Shown here: positions 28,935-38,980 of the stretch, one piece after another
Position numbering within the stretch: position 1 is the stretch's first letter
How the letters are laid out: every line of letters starts with the position of its first letter
Assembly (NCBI RefSeq): GCF_003063545.1
Contig: NZ_NESD01000001.1
Span: 930,001 to 994,000, forward strand
Reading direction: 5' to 3'
From: Limnohabitans sp. Jir61
GTDB taxonomy: Bacteria > Pseudomonadota > Gammaproteobacteria > Burkholderiales > Burkholderiaceae_C
DNA length: 64,000 bases
The notes under the pieces: generated by a model
Seen by the model: the letters and a program-made list of their open reading frames with translations, nothing else
What the model was told of the DNA's origin: nothing
Database searches by the model: none
Made by a program: the position numbers and the translations under genes

Positions 28935-30848
28935 TTGAATAATCAATGGTTCTCAAAAGTCGCTGTTTGGTTGGTCATCGCTTTGGTGATGTTCACCGTG
29001 TTCAAACAGTTTGAAACTCGCCCAGGCGCTGGCTCTGGTTATCTTGGCTATTCGGACTTCCTCGAAGAAGTTCGTGCCAAGCGCATCAAGACTGCCACCA
29101 TCCAAGAAGGCCAAGGCGGCACAGAGATTTCTGCTGTCACCAACGACGAGCGCAAGATCCGCACAACAGCTACTTACCTCGATCGCGGTTTGGTGGGCGA
29201 CCTCATTGCCAACGGCGTGAAGTTTGACGTCAAGCCCCGTGAAGAAGGTTCACTCCTGATGACGCTTCTGGTCAGCTGGGGCCCCATGCTGCTGTTGATT
29301 GGCGTGTGGGTGTACTTCATGCGTCAAATGCAAGGCGGCGGCAAAGGCGGCGCATTCAGCTTCGGCAAAAGCAAAGCCCGCATGCTGGACGAGAACAACA
29401 ACCAAGTGACGTTTGCAGACGTGGCGGGCTGCGATGAAGCCAAAGAAGAAGTGAAAGAAGTGGTGGACTTTTTGAAAGATCCGCAACGCTTCCAAAAACT
29501 GGGTGGTCGTATTCCACGCGGTTTGTTGTTGGTCGGCCCTCCCGGTACAGGCAAAACTTTGCTGGCCAAAGGCATTGCTGGCGAAGCCAAAGTGCCTTTC
29601 TTCAGCATCTCTGGTTCAGACTTCGTTGAAATGTTTGTGGGTGTGGGCGCTGCTCGCGTGCGCGACATGTTCGAGAACGCCAAAAAGAACGCACCTTGCA
29701 TCATCTTCATTGACGAAATTGATGCCGTGGGTCGTCAACGTGGCGCTGGTGTGGGTGGCGGTAACGACGAACGCGAACAAACCTTGAACCAAATGTTGGT
29801 TGAGATGGATGGATTCGAAACCAACCTCGGCGTGATCGTGGTGGCTGCTACTAACCGCCCTGACATTTTGGATGCCGCTTTGTTGCGCCCCGGTCGCTTT
29901 GACCGTCAGGTGTACGTGACATTGCCTGACATCCGTGGCCGTGAACAAATCTTGAATGTGCATATGCGCAAAGTGCCAATTGGCCAAGACGTGAACGCCA
30001 GCGTGATTGCACGTGGCACACCCGGCATGAGCGGTGCTGACTTGGCTAACTTGTGTAACGAAGCTGCCTTGATGGCTGCGCGCCGCAATGCGCGTGTGGT
30101 CGAGATGCAAGACTTCGAAAAAGCCAAAGACAAAATCTTGATGGGCCCCGAGCGTAAGAGCATGGTGATGCCCGAAGACGAGCGTCGCAACACTGCGTAC
30201 CACGAATCAGGTCATGCCTTGATTGGCAAGTTGTTGCCCAAGTGCGACCCCGTGCACAAAGTGACCATCATTCCTCGCGGTCGTGCCTTGGGTGTGACCA
30301 TGAGCCTGCCTGAAAAAGACCGCTATAGCTACGACAAAGAATACATGTTGAACCAAATCAGCATGTTGTTCGGTGGCCGTATTGCCGAAGAAGTGTTCAT
30401 GAACCAAATGACCACGGGCGCGAGTAACGACTTTGAACGAGCCACTTCGATTGCACGTGACATGGTCACCCGCTACGGCATGACTGATGCTTTGGGTCCC
30501 ATGGTGTATGCCGAGAATGAAGGCGAAGTGTTCTTGGGCCGCTCTGTCACTAAGACCACCAGCATGTCTGAAGCCACGATGCAAAAAGTGGATGTGGAAG
30601 TGCGTCGCATCATTGATGAGCAATACAACTTGGCACGCCGCTTGATTGAATTCAACAGCGACAAGATGCACGTCATGGCCAAGGCTTTGCTGGAGTGGGA
30701 AACCATCGACAAAGAGCAAATTGACGACATCATGGAAGGTCGTGAGCCACGTCCACCTAAAGACTGGACACCCCGCGCACCATCAGGTGGTGATGGCACA
30801 GGTGGCACTCCTGCTGTGCAAGCAGACCCATCACCCAGCGCGGCTTAA
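28935..30848 (+). CDS. ftsH: ATP-dependent zinc metalloprotease FtsH
   Basis: A 637-residue membrane-anchored AAA+ protease that degrades sigma-32, LpxC and misassembled membrane proteins. Membrane segments lie near residues 7-24 and 108-128. The Walker A motif GPPGTGKT is at 201-208 and Walker B IIFIDEID at 256-263. The zinc motif HESGH is at 423-427, with a downstream aspartate in [12 protein letters not shown]. The start is TTG at 28935 with CGGAG in front. Length is close to E. coli FtsH (644). A terminator follows. Confidence 0.98.
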   Translation: MNNQWFSKVAVWLVIALVMFTVFKQFETRPGAGSGYLGYSDFLEEVRAKRIKTATIQEGQGGTEISAVTNDERKIRTTATYLDRGLVGDLIANGVKFDVKPREEGSLLMTLLVSWGPMLLLIGVWVYFMRQMQGGGKGGAFSFGKSKARMLDENNNQVTFADVAGCDEAKEEVKEVVDFLKDPQRFQKLGGRIPRGLLLVGPPGTGKTLLAKGIAGEAKVPFFSISGSDFVEMFVGVGAARVRDMFENAKKNAPCIIFIDEIDAVGRQRGAGVGGGNDEREQTLNQMLVEMDGFETNLGVIVVAATNRPDILDAALLRPGRFDRQVYVTLPDIRGREQILNVHMRKVPIGQDVNASVIARGTPGMSGADLANLCNEAALMAARRNARVVEMQDFEKAKDKILMGPERKSMVMPEDERRNTAYHESGHALIGKLLPKCDPVHKVTIIPRGRALGVTMSLPEKDRYSYDKEYMLNQISMLFGGRIAEEVFMNQMTTGASNDFERATSIARDMVTRYGMTDALGPMVYAENEGEVFLGRSVTKTTSMSEATMQKVDVEVRRIIDEQYNLARRLIEFNSDKMHVMAKALLEWETIDKEQIDDIMEGREPRPPKDWTPRAPSGGDGTGGTPAVQADPSPSAA

Positions 30849-30867
30849 GCGATTGGGTTGAACCTAG

Positions 30868-30890
30868 AACGGGGCGCAAGCCCCGTTTTT
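30868..30890 (+). terminator. Rho-independent terminator after ftsH
   Basis: AACGGGG-CGCAAG-CCCCGTT followed by TTTT lies 20 bases after the ftsH stop and 13 bases before the folP ATG. It probably reduces, rather than abolishes, transcription into folP-glmM. Confidence 0.8.
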
Positions 30891-30902
30891 CATGGAGCAT
30901 TT

Positions 30903-31727
30903 ATGTTTTGGCAAACCACACGTTTTCGCATTGATCTCAGCCAACCGCAGGTGATGGGCATTGTCAATGTGACGTCGGATTCGTTCTCGGATGGTGGCCA
31001 GCATGCCAACATGCGTGCAGCTCTCGCGCACTGCGAACAGTTGCTCAAAGAAGGCGCAAACATTTTGGACATTGGTGGCGAGTCCACCCGGCCCGGTGCG
31101 CCTGCTGTGTCACTTGAAGATGAGTTGGCGCGGGTGTTGCCTGTGGTGCGCGAAGCAGTCCGATTGAATGTGCCGGTTTCTGTGGATACCTACAAGGCGG
31201 AGGTGATGCAAGCTGTGTTGGATGTCGGCGTAGACATCATCAATGATGTGTGGGCTTTGCGTCAGACGGGTGCGCAGCAAGCGTTGGCTGCGCATGCCCA
31301 GTGTGGTGTGTGTTTGATGCACATGCATGGCGAGCCGCAAACCATGCAGACCTTGCCGATGCAAGGCTCTTGCATTCAGCCAGTTGCAGAGTTTTTGAAA
31401 TACCAAGCACAAGCATTGCAGACGATGGGTGTGGCGCAAGAGCGCATCGCGCTAGATCCCGGCATAGGTTTTGGCAAAACGGTCACACAAAACTTTGAGT
31501 TGCTTTCCCATCAAGACCAGTTGCTGGCTTTGGGCTATCCGCTGCTCGTGGGGTGGTCACGCAAATCATCCCTTGGTGTGGTGACGGGTTGCGAGGTGCG
31601 AGAGCGAATGGTGCCTAGCGTAGCGGCTGCAGTCTTGGCTGTGGAGCGCGGTGCACGTTTGGTGCGTGTGCATGATGTTGCGCAAACCATGCAGGCGCTC
31701 AAAATTTGGCAGGCTGCTCAAGTTTGA
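30903..31727 (+). CDS. folP: Dihydropteroate synthase
   Basis: A 274-residue TIM-barrel enzyme that condenses p-aminobenzoate with dihydropterin pyrophosphate in folate synthesis, the sulfonamide target. VMGIVNVTSDSFSDGG near the N-terminus and LDIGGESTRPGA are the two family signatures, followed by the GFGKT pterin loop. The ATG at 30903 has TGGAGC upstream; the frame is open back into the ftsH terminator. It lies between ftsH and glmM, the classic order. Confidence 0.95.
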   Translation: MFWQTTRFRIDLSQPQVMGIVNVTSDSFSDGGQHANMRAALAHCEQLLKEGANILDIGGESTRPGAPAVSLEDELARVLPVVREAVRLNVPVSVDTYKAEVMQAVLDVGVDIINDVWALRQTGAQQALAAHAQCGVCLMHMHGEPQTMQTLPMQGSCIQPVAEFLKYQAQALQTMGVAQERIALDPGIGFGKTVTQNFELLSHQDQLLALGYPLLVGWSRKSSLGVVTGCEVRERMVPSVAAAVLAVERGARLVRVHDVAQTMQALKIWQAAQV

Positions 31728-31781
31728 GACAATCGACTCAAACCAATAACAAACAATAAAAAAATATCGAGGTACAAAAAG

Positions 31782-33113
31782 ATGACACGCAAATATTTCG
31801 GCACAGATGGCATTCGCGGCACGGTGGGCCAAGCGCCTATCACTCCTGACTTTGTATTGCGTTTGGCCCATGCGGTGGGCCGTGTGCTCAAGCAAACCGA
31901 AGCGCACCCCACGGTGTTGATTGGCAAAGACACCCGTATCTCTGGCTACATGCTGGAGTCGGCTTTGGAGTCTGGTTTTAACTCTGCGGGCGTGAATGTG
32001 GTGCTGCTCGGGCCATTGCCCACACCTGGCGTGGCCTATCTCACACGCGCACAACGCGCGAGCCTTGGTGTGGTTATAAGTGCCAGCCACAACCCATTTG
32101 CCGACAACGGCATCAAGTTCTTCAGTGCGAACGGCAACAAGCTCAGCGATGCTTGGGAGCTGGCTGTAGAAGCTGCGTTGGATGAAGCGCCTGTGTGGGT
32201 GGATTCGGCCAACCTCGGCAAGACCAAGCGTTTGGACGATGCGGCGGGCCGTTACATTGAGTTTTGTAAGAGCACCTTTTCAAACGATCTCACGCTCAAA
32301 GGTTTGAAGGTTGTGGTGGATGCGGCGCATGGTGCGGCGTATCACATCGCCCCCAAGGTGTTCCACGAGTTGGGCGCCGATGTGATTGCGATCGGTTGCA
32401 GCCCCGATGGTTTGAACATCAATCACGAAGTAGGCGCCACGCATCCGGATGCTTTAGTGCGTGCTGTGAAAGCTAACCATGCTGACTTTGGCATTGCCTT
32501 AGATGGCGATGCGGATCGCTTGCAAATGGTGGATGCCCAAGGCCGCTTGTACAACGGCGATGAGTTGTTGTATCTGATGGCGGACGACCGATTGGCCAAT
32601 GACGAAGTCGTCCCTGGTGTGGTGGGCACACTCATGACCAATATGGCGGTGGAAGTCGCCTTGAAAAAACGTGGCGTTGGTTTTGTACGCGCCAAGGTGG
32701 GTGACCGTTACGTGCTGGAAGAACTCGCCAAAAACAAATGGATTTTGGGCGGCGAAGGCTCGGGCCACTTGCTGGCTTTGGACAAGCACACCACGGGTGA
32801 CGGCTTGGTGAGCGCACTGCAGATTTTGCAAACCTGCGTGCGCAGCGGCAAAGCCATGGCCGAGTTACTCAAAGACGTGACGCTGTTCCCTCAAACCCTC
32901 ATCAATGTGCGTTTGCGCCCCGGCCAAGACTGGCAATCCAACACTCGCATGAAAGAAGAAGTCCAAAAGGCCGAGGCCGAGTTGGGCGACACTGGTCGTG
33001 TGCTGATTCGTGCCAGCGGTACCGAGCCTTTGGTGCGCGTGATGGTTGAGGCGCGTGATGAAGCGCAGGCTAACGCGTGCGCCAAGCGCATTGCCGATAC
33101 TTTGGCGGCTTAA
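31782..33113 (+). CDS. glmM: Phosphoglucosamine mutase
   Basis: A 443-residue phosphohexomutase that converts glucosamine-6-phosphate to glucosamine-1-phosphate for UDP-GlcNAc, feeding peptidoglycan and lipid A. The phosphoserine is S102 in [12 protein letters not shown]. The metal loop is DGDADRLQM and the C-terminal phosphate-binding loop [12 protein letters not shown]. Length matches E. coli GlmM (445). It overlaps the convergent arsC-like gene by four bases, with no terminator in between. Confidence 0.96.
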   Translation: MTRKYFGTDGIRGTVGQAPITPDFVLRLAHAVGRVLKQTEAHPTVLIGKDTRISGYMLESALESGFNSAGVNVVLLGPLPTPGVAYLTRAQRASLGVVISASHNPFADNGIKFFSANGNKLSDAWELAVEAALDEAPVWVDSANLGKTKRLDDAAGRYIEFCKSTFSNDLTLKGLKVVVDAAHGAAYHIAPKVFHELGADVIAIGCSPDGLNINHEVGATHPDALVRAVKANHADFGIALDGDADRLQMVDAQGRLYNGDELLYLMADDRLANDEVVPGVVGTLMTNMAVEVALKKRGVGFVRAKVGDRYVLEELAKNKWILGGEGSGHLLALDKHTTGDGLVSALQILQTCVRSGKAMAELLKDVTLFPQTLINVRLRPGQDWQSNTRMKEEVQKAEAELGDTGRVLIRASGTEPLVRVMVEARDEAQANACAKRIADTLAA

Positions 33114-33469
33114 GTCGTCGGCAAAATCTCCCACACCAACTCAGGCGGTCGGCACAAGCGTGTGCCTTTGGGTGTGATAACGATGGGCCGGTTCATCAGC
33201 ACGGGGTGGGCCAGCATCGCATCAATCAAGACGTCTTCTGTGAGGTCGGGGTTGTCTAACCTCAACTCACCATAGATGGCTTCTTTGCTGCGCATCAAGG
33301 CGCGCGCCGAAACATCCGTGGCTTGGATGATGTCTTGTAACTCTTGCCGCGTGGGTGGCGTGTCCAAATACAAAATGATTTCAGGCTCATGGCCATGCTC
33401 GCGCAGAAACGCTAAGGCATTGCGTGAGTTGCTGCATTTGGGGTTGTGATAAATCTTGATCTGACTCAT
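33110..33469 (-). CDS. arsC: ArsC-family arsenate reductase (glutaredoxin type)
   Basis: A 119-residue thioredoxin-fold protein. The ArsC active-site cysteine is C12 in [20 protein letters not shown] and NRPIVI with the conserved arginine follow, as in glutaredoxin-dependent arsenate reductases and the YfgD/ArsC-like group. No arsR, arsB or acr3 gene is nearby, so arsenic detoxification is not supported by context. It follows the MATE gene by 12 bases on the same strand and may share its transcript. Confidence 0.82.
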   Translation of the reverse strand: MSQIKIYHNPKCSNSRNALAFLREHGHEPEIILYLDTPPTRQELQDIIQATDVSARALMRSKEAIYGELRLDNPDLTEDVLIDAMLAHPVLMNRPIVITPKGTRLCRPPELVWEILPTT

Positions 33470-33481
33470 TGGGCTCTCTAT

Positions 33482-34861
33482 TCAATGATGTGCGTGTTTG
33501 TCATGTCTCTGACGATAAGCCGCTCGCCACAAAACGGGCAATAAAACAGCGGTGGTCACATACAAGGCCAAACTGCCTGTTTGCCAAAACGCAATGGGTG
33601 ACTGAGCTGTGAGCCATGTCAAACTCGATACATCAAAACCTGCGCCATAAGCCACTTCATACCCGCCAGCTAAACCTAAGCCCCACAACAACACGGTGTA
33701 GGTGATGAGCGGCAATACCGTGATGCCGTAACAACGCAGTGTGAACACACAAAAAACCTGCACAGCATCCGCCACGTGATACAGCATCAACCATAACAGC
33801 AAGGTGGCAGCTAGTGAGGCGACTTCTGGCGACTGTGTATAAAACTGCGCAATCGTTTGGTGCTGCCAGCCAATCAGCGCTGCCAAAGTCACGCTCAGCA
33901 AGAGTACCAAGCTAAGACCTGTGCGCAGCGCCTTACGCGCGCGGTGAATTTGCCCTGCGCCCACCCAATAACTCACACGCGAGCTGCTCGCGATAGAGAG
34001 TGATAAAGGAATCATGTAGAGCACCGCCGTCATGTTCGACACGATTTGGTGGCTGGCTGTCGCCACCACGCCCAAGCGTGCAATGAACAAAGACATGAGG
34101 GTGAAGGAGGTCACCTCTACGCCAATGGCCAACCCGCTGGGTAAGCCCAAACGTACAAAGCGAAGCAGCGTGGCCGGGTGCGGTTTTTCCATGGGTGCCC
34201 AAATGCGATAGGGCTTGTAATAGTCTTGTGTGCGGATTAGCCAAAACGCTAACCCCAACATTAGAAGCATGACCACCAAAGTGGCCCATGCACATCCTGC
34301 TAAACCCATGGGGGATAGCACGTTTGGAATACCCAAAACCAAAATGATAGACAGTGGAATTTTGACCACCAAAGCGCCCACTTGTACCCAGGTCACCAAC
34401 TTGGGTTTTCCTAAGCTTTGGTTGAGCGTGCTGTACATGCGAAACAGCAAAGAGGCGGGCAGCCCAAAGGCCACGATGTTGAGGTAGCCGCGTACATCGG
34501 CCTGCAAATCAAGCGGCACTTGTGTCCAGCTTAGTAGCAGGCCAGGGCACAGAAGGGCCCACATGCCCAGACTGGCTGTGATGGCGCACAGGTACATGGC
34601 CTGTCGCACGGAGCGACCTACTTCTGAATGCCGTTGTGCGCCATGCAATTCAGCCCAGACAGGCAGCAAGGCTTGCAGCATCCCCATGAGTGAAATATGC
34701 ACGGTGACATAAGTGGCAGAGGCTACGGCCAATGCTGCGAGTGCTGTATCGGCAAAGTGACCAGCCACCAAGGTGTCGGTGATGCTGAAAGCCATCACCG
34801 CGAGTTGTCCGACCATCACCGTGCCGGCGTGCCGCATGATGGTGGCGCGTTCGCTGCTCAT
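33482..34861 (-). CDS. MATE-family multidrug/cation efflux transporter
   Basis: A 459-residue protein with about twelve hydrophobic segments and the two-lobed MATE layout; the N-terminal MVGQLAVMAFSITDTLVAGHF block is typical of the NorM branch, which exports cationic drugs with Na+ or H+ coupling. Substrate cannot be predicted. It starts six bases after the upstream GT-C-like gene on the minus strand, and precedes the arsC-like gene, suggesting a three-gene transcript. The His-rich C-terminus (RQRHDKHAHH) is unremarkable for the family. Confidence 0.88.
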   Translation of the reverse strand: MSSERATIMRHAGTVMVGQLAVMAFSITDTLVAGHFADTALAALAVASATYVTVHISLMGMLQALLPVWAELHGAQRHSEVGRSVRQAMYLCAITASLGMWALLCPGLLLSWTQVPLDLQADVRGYLNIVAFGLPASLLFRMYSTLNQSLGKPKLVTWVQVGALVVKIPLSIILVLGIPNVLSPMGLAGCAWATLVVMLLMLGLAFWLIRTQDYYKPYRIWAPMEKPHPATLLRFVRLGLPSGLAIGVEVTSFTLMSLFIARLGVVATASHQIVSNMTAVLYMIPLSLSIASSSRVSYWVGAGQIHRARKALRTGLSLVLLLSVTLAALIGWQHQTIAQFYTQSPEVASLAATLLLWLMLYHVADAVQVFCVFTLRCYGITVLPLITYTVLLWGLGLAGGYEVAYGAGFDVSSLTWLTAQSPIAFWQTGSLALYVTTAVLLPVLWRAAYRQRHDKHAHH

Positions 34862-34867
34862 CGTGGC

Positions 34868-36598
34868 TTAAGGATGACGGCGGTAGTAAAGCGTCACATC
34901 TTCGTTATTGTCCGAGGGGCGACGAATGGTGCGGACGCGTGACCATTCGCGCAGGTCAACGACATCACCCAAGTCGGGGCGTAGATCGTTATCTACCAAT
35001 AACCACGTGCACTTACGCTGTTGCTCCAGTGTGCTCATTTCAACCACTTTGACTTGGAATCCGCCGTGGTAATGAAATGCTGTCATCTGCCCCATGTCTA
35101 GACCATAGGTTAGGAGGCAAGCTTCTTTGATTTGACTTGCATCTTGTTTGACCATGATCTCTTCGATTTGTTGTACCCAAGGTTTGTAACTTCGAGCAAA
35201 GTTAACAAGAGGAAGCCACAGCGTCAAAAGCAGAAGCCAGCACAAGGCAGTGCCACCCGCAGGTAAAACCAAACTTTTCCATAGTGCATGGCGATGTTTA
35301 GAGGTTCGCCATTTCACGAGCCAAATCCACGCAATGGTTCCAGTGATGGCGATAAGGAATGCGAGCCAACCAAAGCTAGGCTGAAAGCCTGGAAATAAAC
35401 GCGCCACATTGGCTGCAGGTTGTGTTGGCCATCCCGTCTGCATCGCAATCCAAATGACCCAAATGACGATGCTGCATCCTGAGAAAAAAAGCAGTGTGAA
35501 CCAGTCAATTAGTGCTGCGACACTGCGTCGCAAAGTGGGTAATGCAAAAGCCGCCAAGCTAGCGAAGGCTGGTAAGGATAGAAGCAATGTTTGATCGGAA
35601 GAGCGCGTTAACAACGCTGTCGCGACGATCAAACCTATGAACCACATGGGTAAAACCAAGTGACGACTCCAATGCACAGATGTCCATTGATGACGCCAAC
35701 GCCACAAGGTCCATGCAGCCAGTGGCCAAGCGGGCCATGTGAACCATGACATAAGTCGAAACAGGCTGCGCCACTCTTGCCAGTTGCTGAGCTGAGGGAG
35801 TAAACGCCAATGCCACACGTCAGTTAACGTAGCAATCATGGCCACAACTGCGCTGATGGCCAGCAACAAAAGTGCATGTTGACGTGCTGTTTCGACAGTC
35901 GTGCTTCTTTTGTCAAGCAGACAGAGCAAGCCGCTTCCAAGTGCCATTAACACTGCGAAGCTTGGTGCGCCACTCAGGCATAACCCGATCAATCCAATAC
36001 ACAGTGCGCTTAAGCTGTAGCGCGGGTGATAGGGCAATGCAGCTACACCGTAAAACGCGCAGCTGACGAAGCCCAGTTGCGTGAGTATCGGACTGGCCTC
36101 GTGTGACAGGAGCGTTAATCCTAAGCATGCGATGAGTGCGAGAACTGCACCGTCCGCAATTGTTCGCGCGTAGTCTTTGGGTTTGGCTTCACCGCCAAAA
36201 GCAAAAGGAACAGGCTGCGCTTGTGGGCTTAAAGCAAGGTAATAAACACCATGCCAAGTGGTGGTTAGTGTGATCCCCAGCAAAATAGCAAAAGGTATGC
36301 GCGCGGCAAGTCCGGCAGACATCCACTCTGGCGCTATTTGGATGGCCCACGCTCCCAGCCAGTAGGGAAGTAATGCGTCAAGCTCGGGCGCTTGGCCCCA
36401 AACGTTTGGGTTAAACCAATCGCTAGCGCCTTCGGCAAGGGCCAACATATGTCCGAAAGCTGTGAACTCATTGCCCTTCCATGGTTCTCTGCCAAACAAA
36501 CCAGGCAAAACATATGCGGCACAAAATAGCCACAGTGCTACGCGTGGCAAGCGACGCACAGCACTTTGCGGAACGATAGCAGGTGTAGTTTGGGTCAC
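34868..36598 (-). CDS. Putative GT-C-type (ArnT/PMT-like) membrane glycosyltransferase
   Basis: A 576-residue polytopic protein with roughly a dozen hydrophobic segments and a soluble C-terminal region of about 120 residues. After the first membrane segment comes GLFGREPWKGNEF, reminiscent of the acidic first periplasmic loop of GT-C enzymes (ArnT/PMT superfamily) that use polyprenyl-phosphate sugars. That resemblance is my basis for the call; I see no further diagnostic motif, and the sugar and acceptor are unknown. The MATE gene follows six bases downstream. Alternatively it is an uncharacterised conserved membrane protein. Confidence 0.5.
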   Translation of the reverse strand: MTQTTPAIVPQSAVRRLPRVALWLFCAAYVLPGLFGREPWKGNEFTAFGHMLALAEGASDWFNPNVWGQAPELDALLPYWLGAWAIQIAPEWMSAGLAARIPFAILLGITLTTTWHGVYYLALSPQAQPVPFAFGGEAKPKDYARTIADGAVLALIACLGLTLLSHEASPILTQLGFVSCAFYGVAALPYHPRYSLSALCIGLIGLCLSGAPSFAVLMALGSGLLCLLDKRSTTVETARQHALLLLAISAVVAMIATLTDVWHWRLLPQLSNWQEWRSLFRLMSWFTWPAWPLAAWTLWRWRHQWTSVHWSRHLVLPMWFIGLIVATALLTRSSDQTLLLSLPAFASLAAFALPTLRRSVAALIDWFTLLFFSGCSIVIWVIWIAMQTGWPTQPAANVARLFPGFQPSFGWLAFLIAITGTIAWIWLVKWRTSKHRHALWKSLVLPAGGTALCWLLLLTLWLPLVNFARSYKPWVQQIEEIMVKQDASQIKEACLLTYGLDMGQMTAFHYHGGFQVKVVEMSTLEQQRKCTWLLVDNDLRPDLGDVVDLREWSRVRTIRRPSDNNEDVTLYYRRHP

Positions 36599-36604
36599 GT
36601 TTTT

Positions 36605-36641
36605 AAAATAAAAAAGGCAGCACGGAGGGCCGGGCTGCCTT
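36605..36641 (-). terminator. Rho-independent terminator after rpmE2
   Basis: On the minus strand, AAGGCAGC...GCTGCCTT (36639-36634 with 36621-36616) is followed by TTTTTTATTTT. It lies between the rpmE2 stop and the start of the GT-C-like gene and ends the rpmE2 transcript. Confidence 0.8.
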
Positions 36642-36661
36642 GTTTGAAGTGAGCGCGTGGC

Positions 36662-36919
36662 TTACTTGGCGATGGTTTTGCCGTACTTGTTGCGGAAGCG
36701 TTCGACGCGGCCGCCCATGTTATCGACAGACTTTTGTGTACCTGTATAGAAGGGGTGTGACTCGCTGGTTGTATCCAGCTTGTACAACGGCAATTCGCGG
36801 CCGTCTTCCATGGTGATCATTTCTTTTGTGCTAGCGCATGAGCGTGTCACAAATTTGAAACCGTTAGACATGTCCATGAAACAGATTTCACGGTAGTTAG
36901 GGTGAATGCCTTCTTTCAT
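36662..36919 (-). CDS. rpmE2: 50S ribosomal protein L31, type B
   Basis: An 85-residue L31 of the zinc-free (type B, C-minus) class. It begins [14 protein letters not shown] and has [12 protein letters not shown] where the type A protein has zinc-binding CxxC pairs; [21 protein letters not shown] is a family block. The ATG at 36919 was chosen from the family N-terminus and an AAGGA site just upstream. Type B L31 is usually expressed under zinc limitation when a type A copy exists; no Zur site was identified here. Confidence 0.95.
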   Translation of the reverse strand: MKEGIHPNYREICFMDMSNGFKFVTRSCASTKEMITMEDGRELPLYKLDTTSESHPFYTGTQKSVDNMGGRVERFRNKYGKTIAK

Positions 36920-37009
36920 CGCTTTTCCTTGAGCAGCTGCGGTAGCCACGCCGACCTATTTCGACACACTTTCCGCAAAACACCTGATTATGCCATGAAG
37001 AATAGGTTT

Positions 37010-37915
37010 TTATTGCAACATACCCAAGGCAAACGGCAGGCTAAGCATGCCTAAAAGTGTAGAAATTGTCACTAACCCAGCCACAAATGCTCCGTTGTAG
37101 CCCATTCTGCTGGCTAAGACATAGCAACTTGATGCGGTAGGGAGCGCAGAAAAGGCCAGCAAGACGCTGGTTTGGGTGCTGTCCAGATCAAACATTCGAG
37201 CAAGCCCCCAGGCTATCAATGGTGAGATAAGGTGACGTATGAGCAAGAGTGCCACGGCTAAACTTTTTGCCTTCATCAGGTGCCCAAATTGCATGCCAGC
37301 ACCTGCAGCCATAAGTCCCAAGGCTAGGGACGCGGCTCCCATGCGTTGCAGCGTGGGCTCCATCCAGTTAGGCACATGCAATCCAATGATGTTGACAATC
37401 AGTCCAGAAGCAGTGGCCAAAATTAACGGGTTGCGAATCAGCTCTTGCCCAAAGCTTCGCTGTGCATGTTTTGCCATGGGCCAAACGGCGGCCACATTGA
37501 ACAACGGCACACATACACCGATCAAGACAGCGATCAGCAGTAATGCTTGCGGTCCTGCAATACGTTCAGCCAAAGCCAAGGCTATGAATGAGTTGAAGCG
37601 AAATGCCACTTGGGCGCTTGAGGCATGCAATTGCGTGTCGATGTACTTTTTTAGTAATGGCAGCTTAGGGATTGAATATGACAAAGTAATACTACTGACA
37701 CCCAGAAGCAAACCCGCCATGATGAGGTGAGAAGCTGCCTGCAAGTCCAACGACGTCCGTACGATGGAGTTGAAAAGCAAGACGGGAAACAGAAAAAAAT
37801 AAACCAAGCTCTCAACTTGCTCCCATACGGTACGGTTGAGCGCTGTGTATTTACATACTAAATACCCGCAAAGAATGAGCGAGAAGTCTGGGAAGAGGAG
37901 TTGAGCGTAATTCAC
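37010..37915 (-). CDS. AEC-family (auxin efflux carrier-like) transporter
   Basis: A 301-residue protein with about ten hydrophobic segments, matching the AEC/membrane-transport family size and pattern (LLFPDFSLILCGYLV at the N-terminus, a central polar break, and a C-terminal half with TASSCYVLASRMGYNG). Bacterial members export or exchange organic acids such as malate or malonate; the substrate here is unknown. It is divergent from the Bug-family solute-binding gene, another protein group linked to organic acids. Confidence 0.8.
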   Translation of the reverse strand: MNYAQLLFPDFSLILCGYLVCKYTALNRTVWEQVESLVYFFLFPVLLFNSIVRTSLDLQAASHLIMAGLLLGVSSITLSYSIPKLPLLKKYIDTQLHASSAQVAFRFNSFIALALAERIAGPQALLLIAVLIGVCVPLFNVAAVWPMAKHAQRSFGQELIRNPLILATASGLIVNIIGLHVPNWMEPTLQRMGAASLALGLMAAGAGMQFGHLMKAKSLAVALLLIRHLISPLIAWGLARMFDLDSTQTSVLLAFSALPTASSCYVLASRMGYNGAFVAGLVTISTLLGMLSLPFALGMLQ

Positions 37916-37956
37916 GAGACAGAGAATAACCTCAGTTGAATTCGAGATTGTCTGGA

Positions 37957-37975
37957 ATGCGATTAATATGCGATT
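37957..37975 (+). repeat. Direct repeat ATGCGATT x2, 11-bp period
   Basis: ATGCGATT occurs at 37957-37964 and again at 37968-37975 in the 98-base region between the AEC transporter and Bug genes. The period is close to one helical turn, and TAATAT (37964-37969), a possible -10 box, lies between them. This suggests an operator, but no regulator gene is adjacent. Confidence 0.35.
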
Positions 37976-38013
37976 GAGGTTTAACTAAACGCACTGTTTG
38001 AGGAGAGTTGCCC

Positions 38014-38976
38014 ATGCTTCGTCGCCAATGTTTTGCACTTTCACTTTTGGCCATCACAGGGGCTGCTTTTGCGCAAGCCTATCCAAACAAAGTGATTCAA
38101 CTACAAGTGCCATTTGCCCCTGGTGGCACCACAGACATCATTGCGCGCACCATTGCAGACCCGTTGGGCAAAGCCTTAGGTCAAACCGTTGTGGTGGTGA
38201 ATAAAGCAGGTGGTGGCGGCGTGGTCGGCGCCAATGAAACAGCTAAGGCAGCCCCAGATGGGTATTCTTTGGGCATGGCCACAGTTTCAACCACAGCAGC
38301 CAACCCCGCGATCAATGCCAAGATTCCGTACAACCCATTGACTGATTTTTCACCCATCATCAATGTGGCGGCGACCCCCAACATCATTGCTGTACATCCC
38401 AGTTTTCCCGCCGCAGACTACAAGGCGTATGTGGCTGAGCTCAAACGTTCCCCTGGCAAATATTCGTATTCATCGTCCGGAACAGGCGGCATTGGTCACT
38501 TGCAGATGGAGCTTTACAAGAACTTGAGCGGAACATTTGTGACTCACATTCCTTATCGTGGGGCAGGCCCCGCGTTGAATGACACCGTAGCTGGACAAGT
38601 GCCAATGATTTTTGATAACTTGCCTTCCGCGCTGCCTTTCATCAAAGATAACCGCTTGGTGCCTATTGTGGTGGCGGCTCCGCAGCGGTTGGCTGTGCTG
38701 CCTAATGTGCCAACTTTCAAAGAAGTAGGGCTAGAGCCTGTCAACCGCATGGCGTTTTACGGCATCTATGGGCCCAAAGGCATGCCCAAAGACATTGTGG
38801 ATAAGATCAACGCAGGGGTTCGCAAAGCGCTCGAAGACCCAGCCGTCCGCAAACGTATTGAGGACACAGGCTCACTGATTGTGGCCAACACCCCGGAGCA
38901 ATTTGGCGCCCAAATCAAAGCCGAGTTCGAGGTGTATAAACGCGTGGTGAACGAGCAAAAACTAAGTTTGGATTGA
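38014..38976 (+). CDS. Bug-family tripartite tricarboxylate transporter substrate-binding protein
   Basis: A 320-residue periplasmic solute-binding protein of the Bug/TctC family, greatly expanded in betaproteobacteria. A signal peptide ends near FAQA (about residue 22), and the mature part starts [23 protein letters not shown], the family hallmark; the [15 protein letters not shown] and [11 protein letters not shown] blocks follow. The ligand (often a carboxylate) is unknown. The ATG at 38014 has AGGAGA (38001-38006). TctA/TctB membrane components are not adjacent, so it is an orphan. xerD begins four bases after its stop. Confidence 0.9.
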   Translation: MLRRQCFALSLLAITGAAFAQAYPNKVIQLQVPFAPGGTTDIIARTIADPLGKALGQTVVVVNKAGGGGVVGANETAKAAPDGYSLGMATVSTTAANPAINAKIPYNPLTDFSPIINVAATPNIIAVHPSFPAADYKAYVAELKRSPGKYSYSSSGTGGIGHLQMELYKNLSGTFVTHIPYRGAGPALNDTVAGQVPMIFDNLPSALPFIKDNRLVPIVVAAPQRLAVLPNVPTFKEVGLEPVNRMAFYGIYGPKGMPKDIVDKINAGVRKALEDPAVRKRIEDTGSLIVANTPEQFGAQIKAEFEVYKRVVNEQKLSLD

Positions 38977-38980
38977 TCTT

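Noticed and set aside
33110..33469. An arsenic-resistance operon
   Set aside because: Only the ArsC-like gene is present; arsR, arsB/acr3 and arsH are absent.
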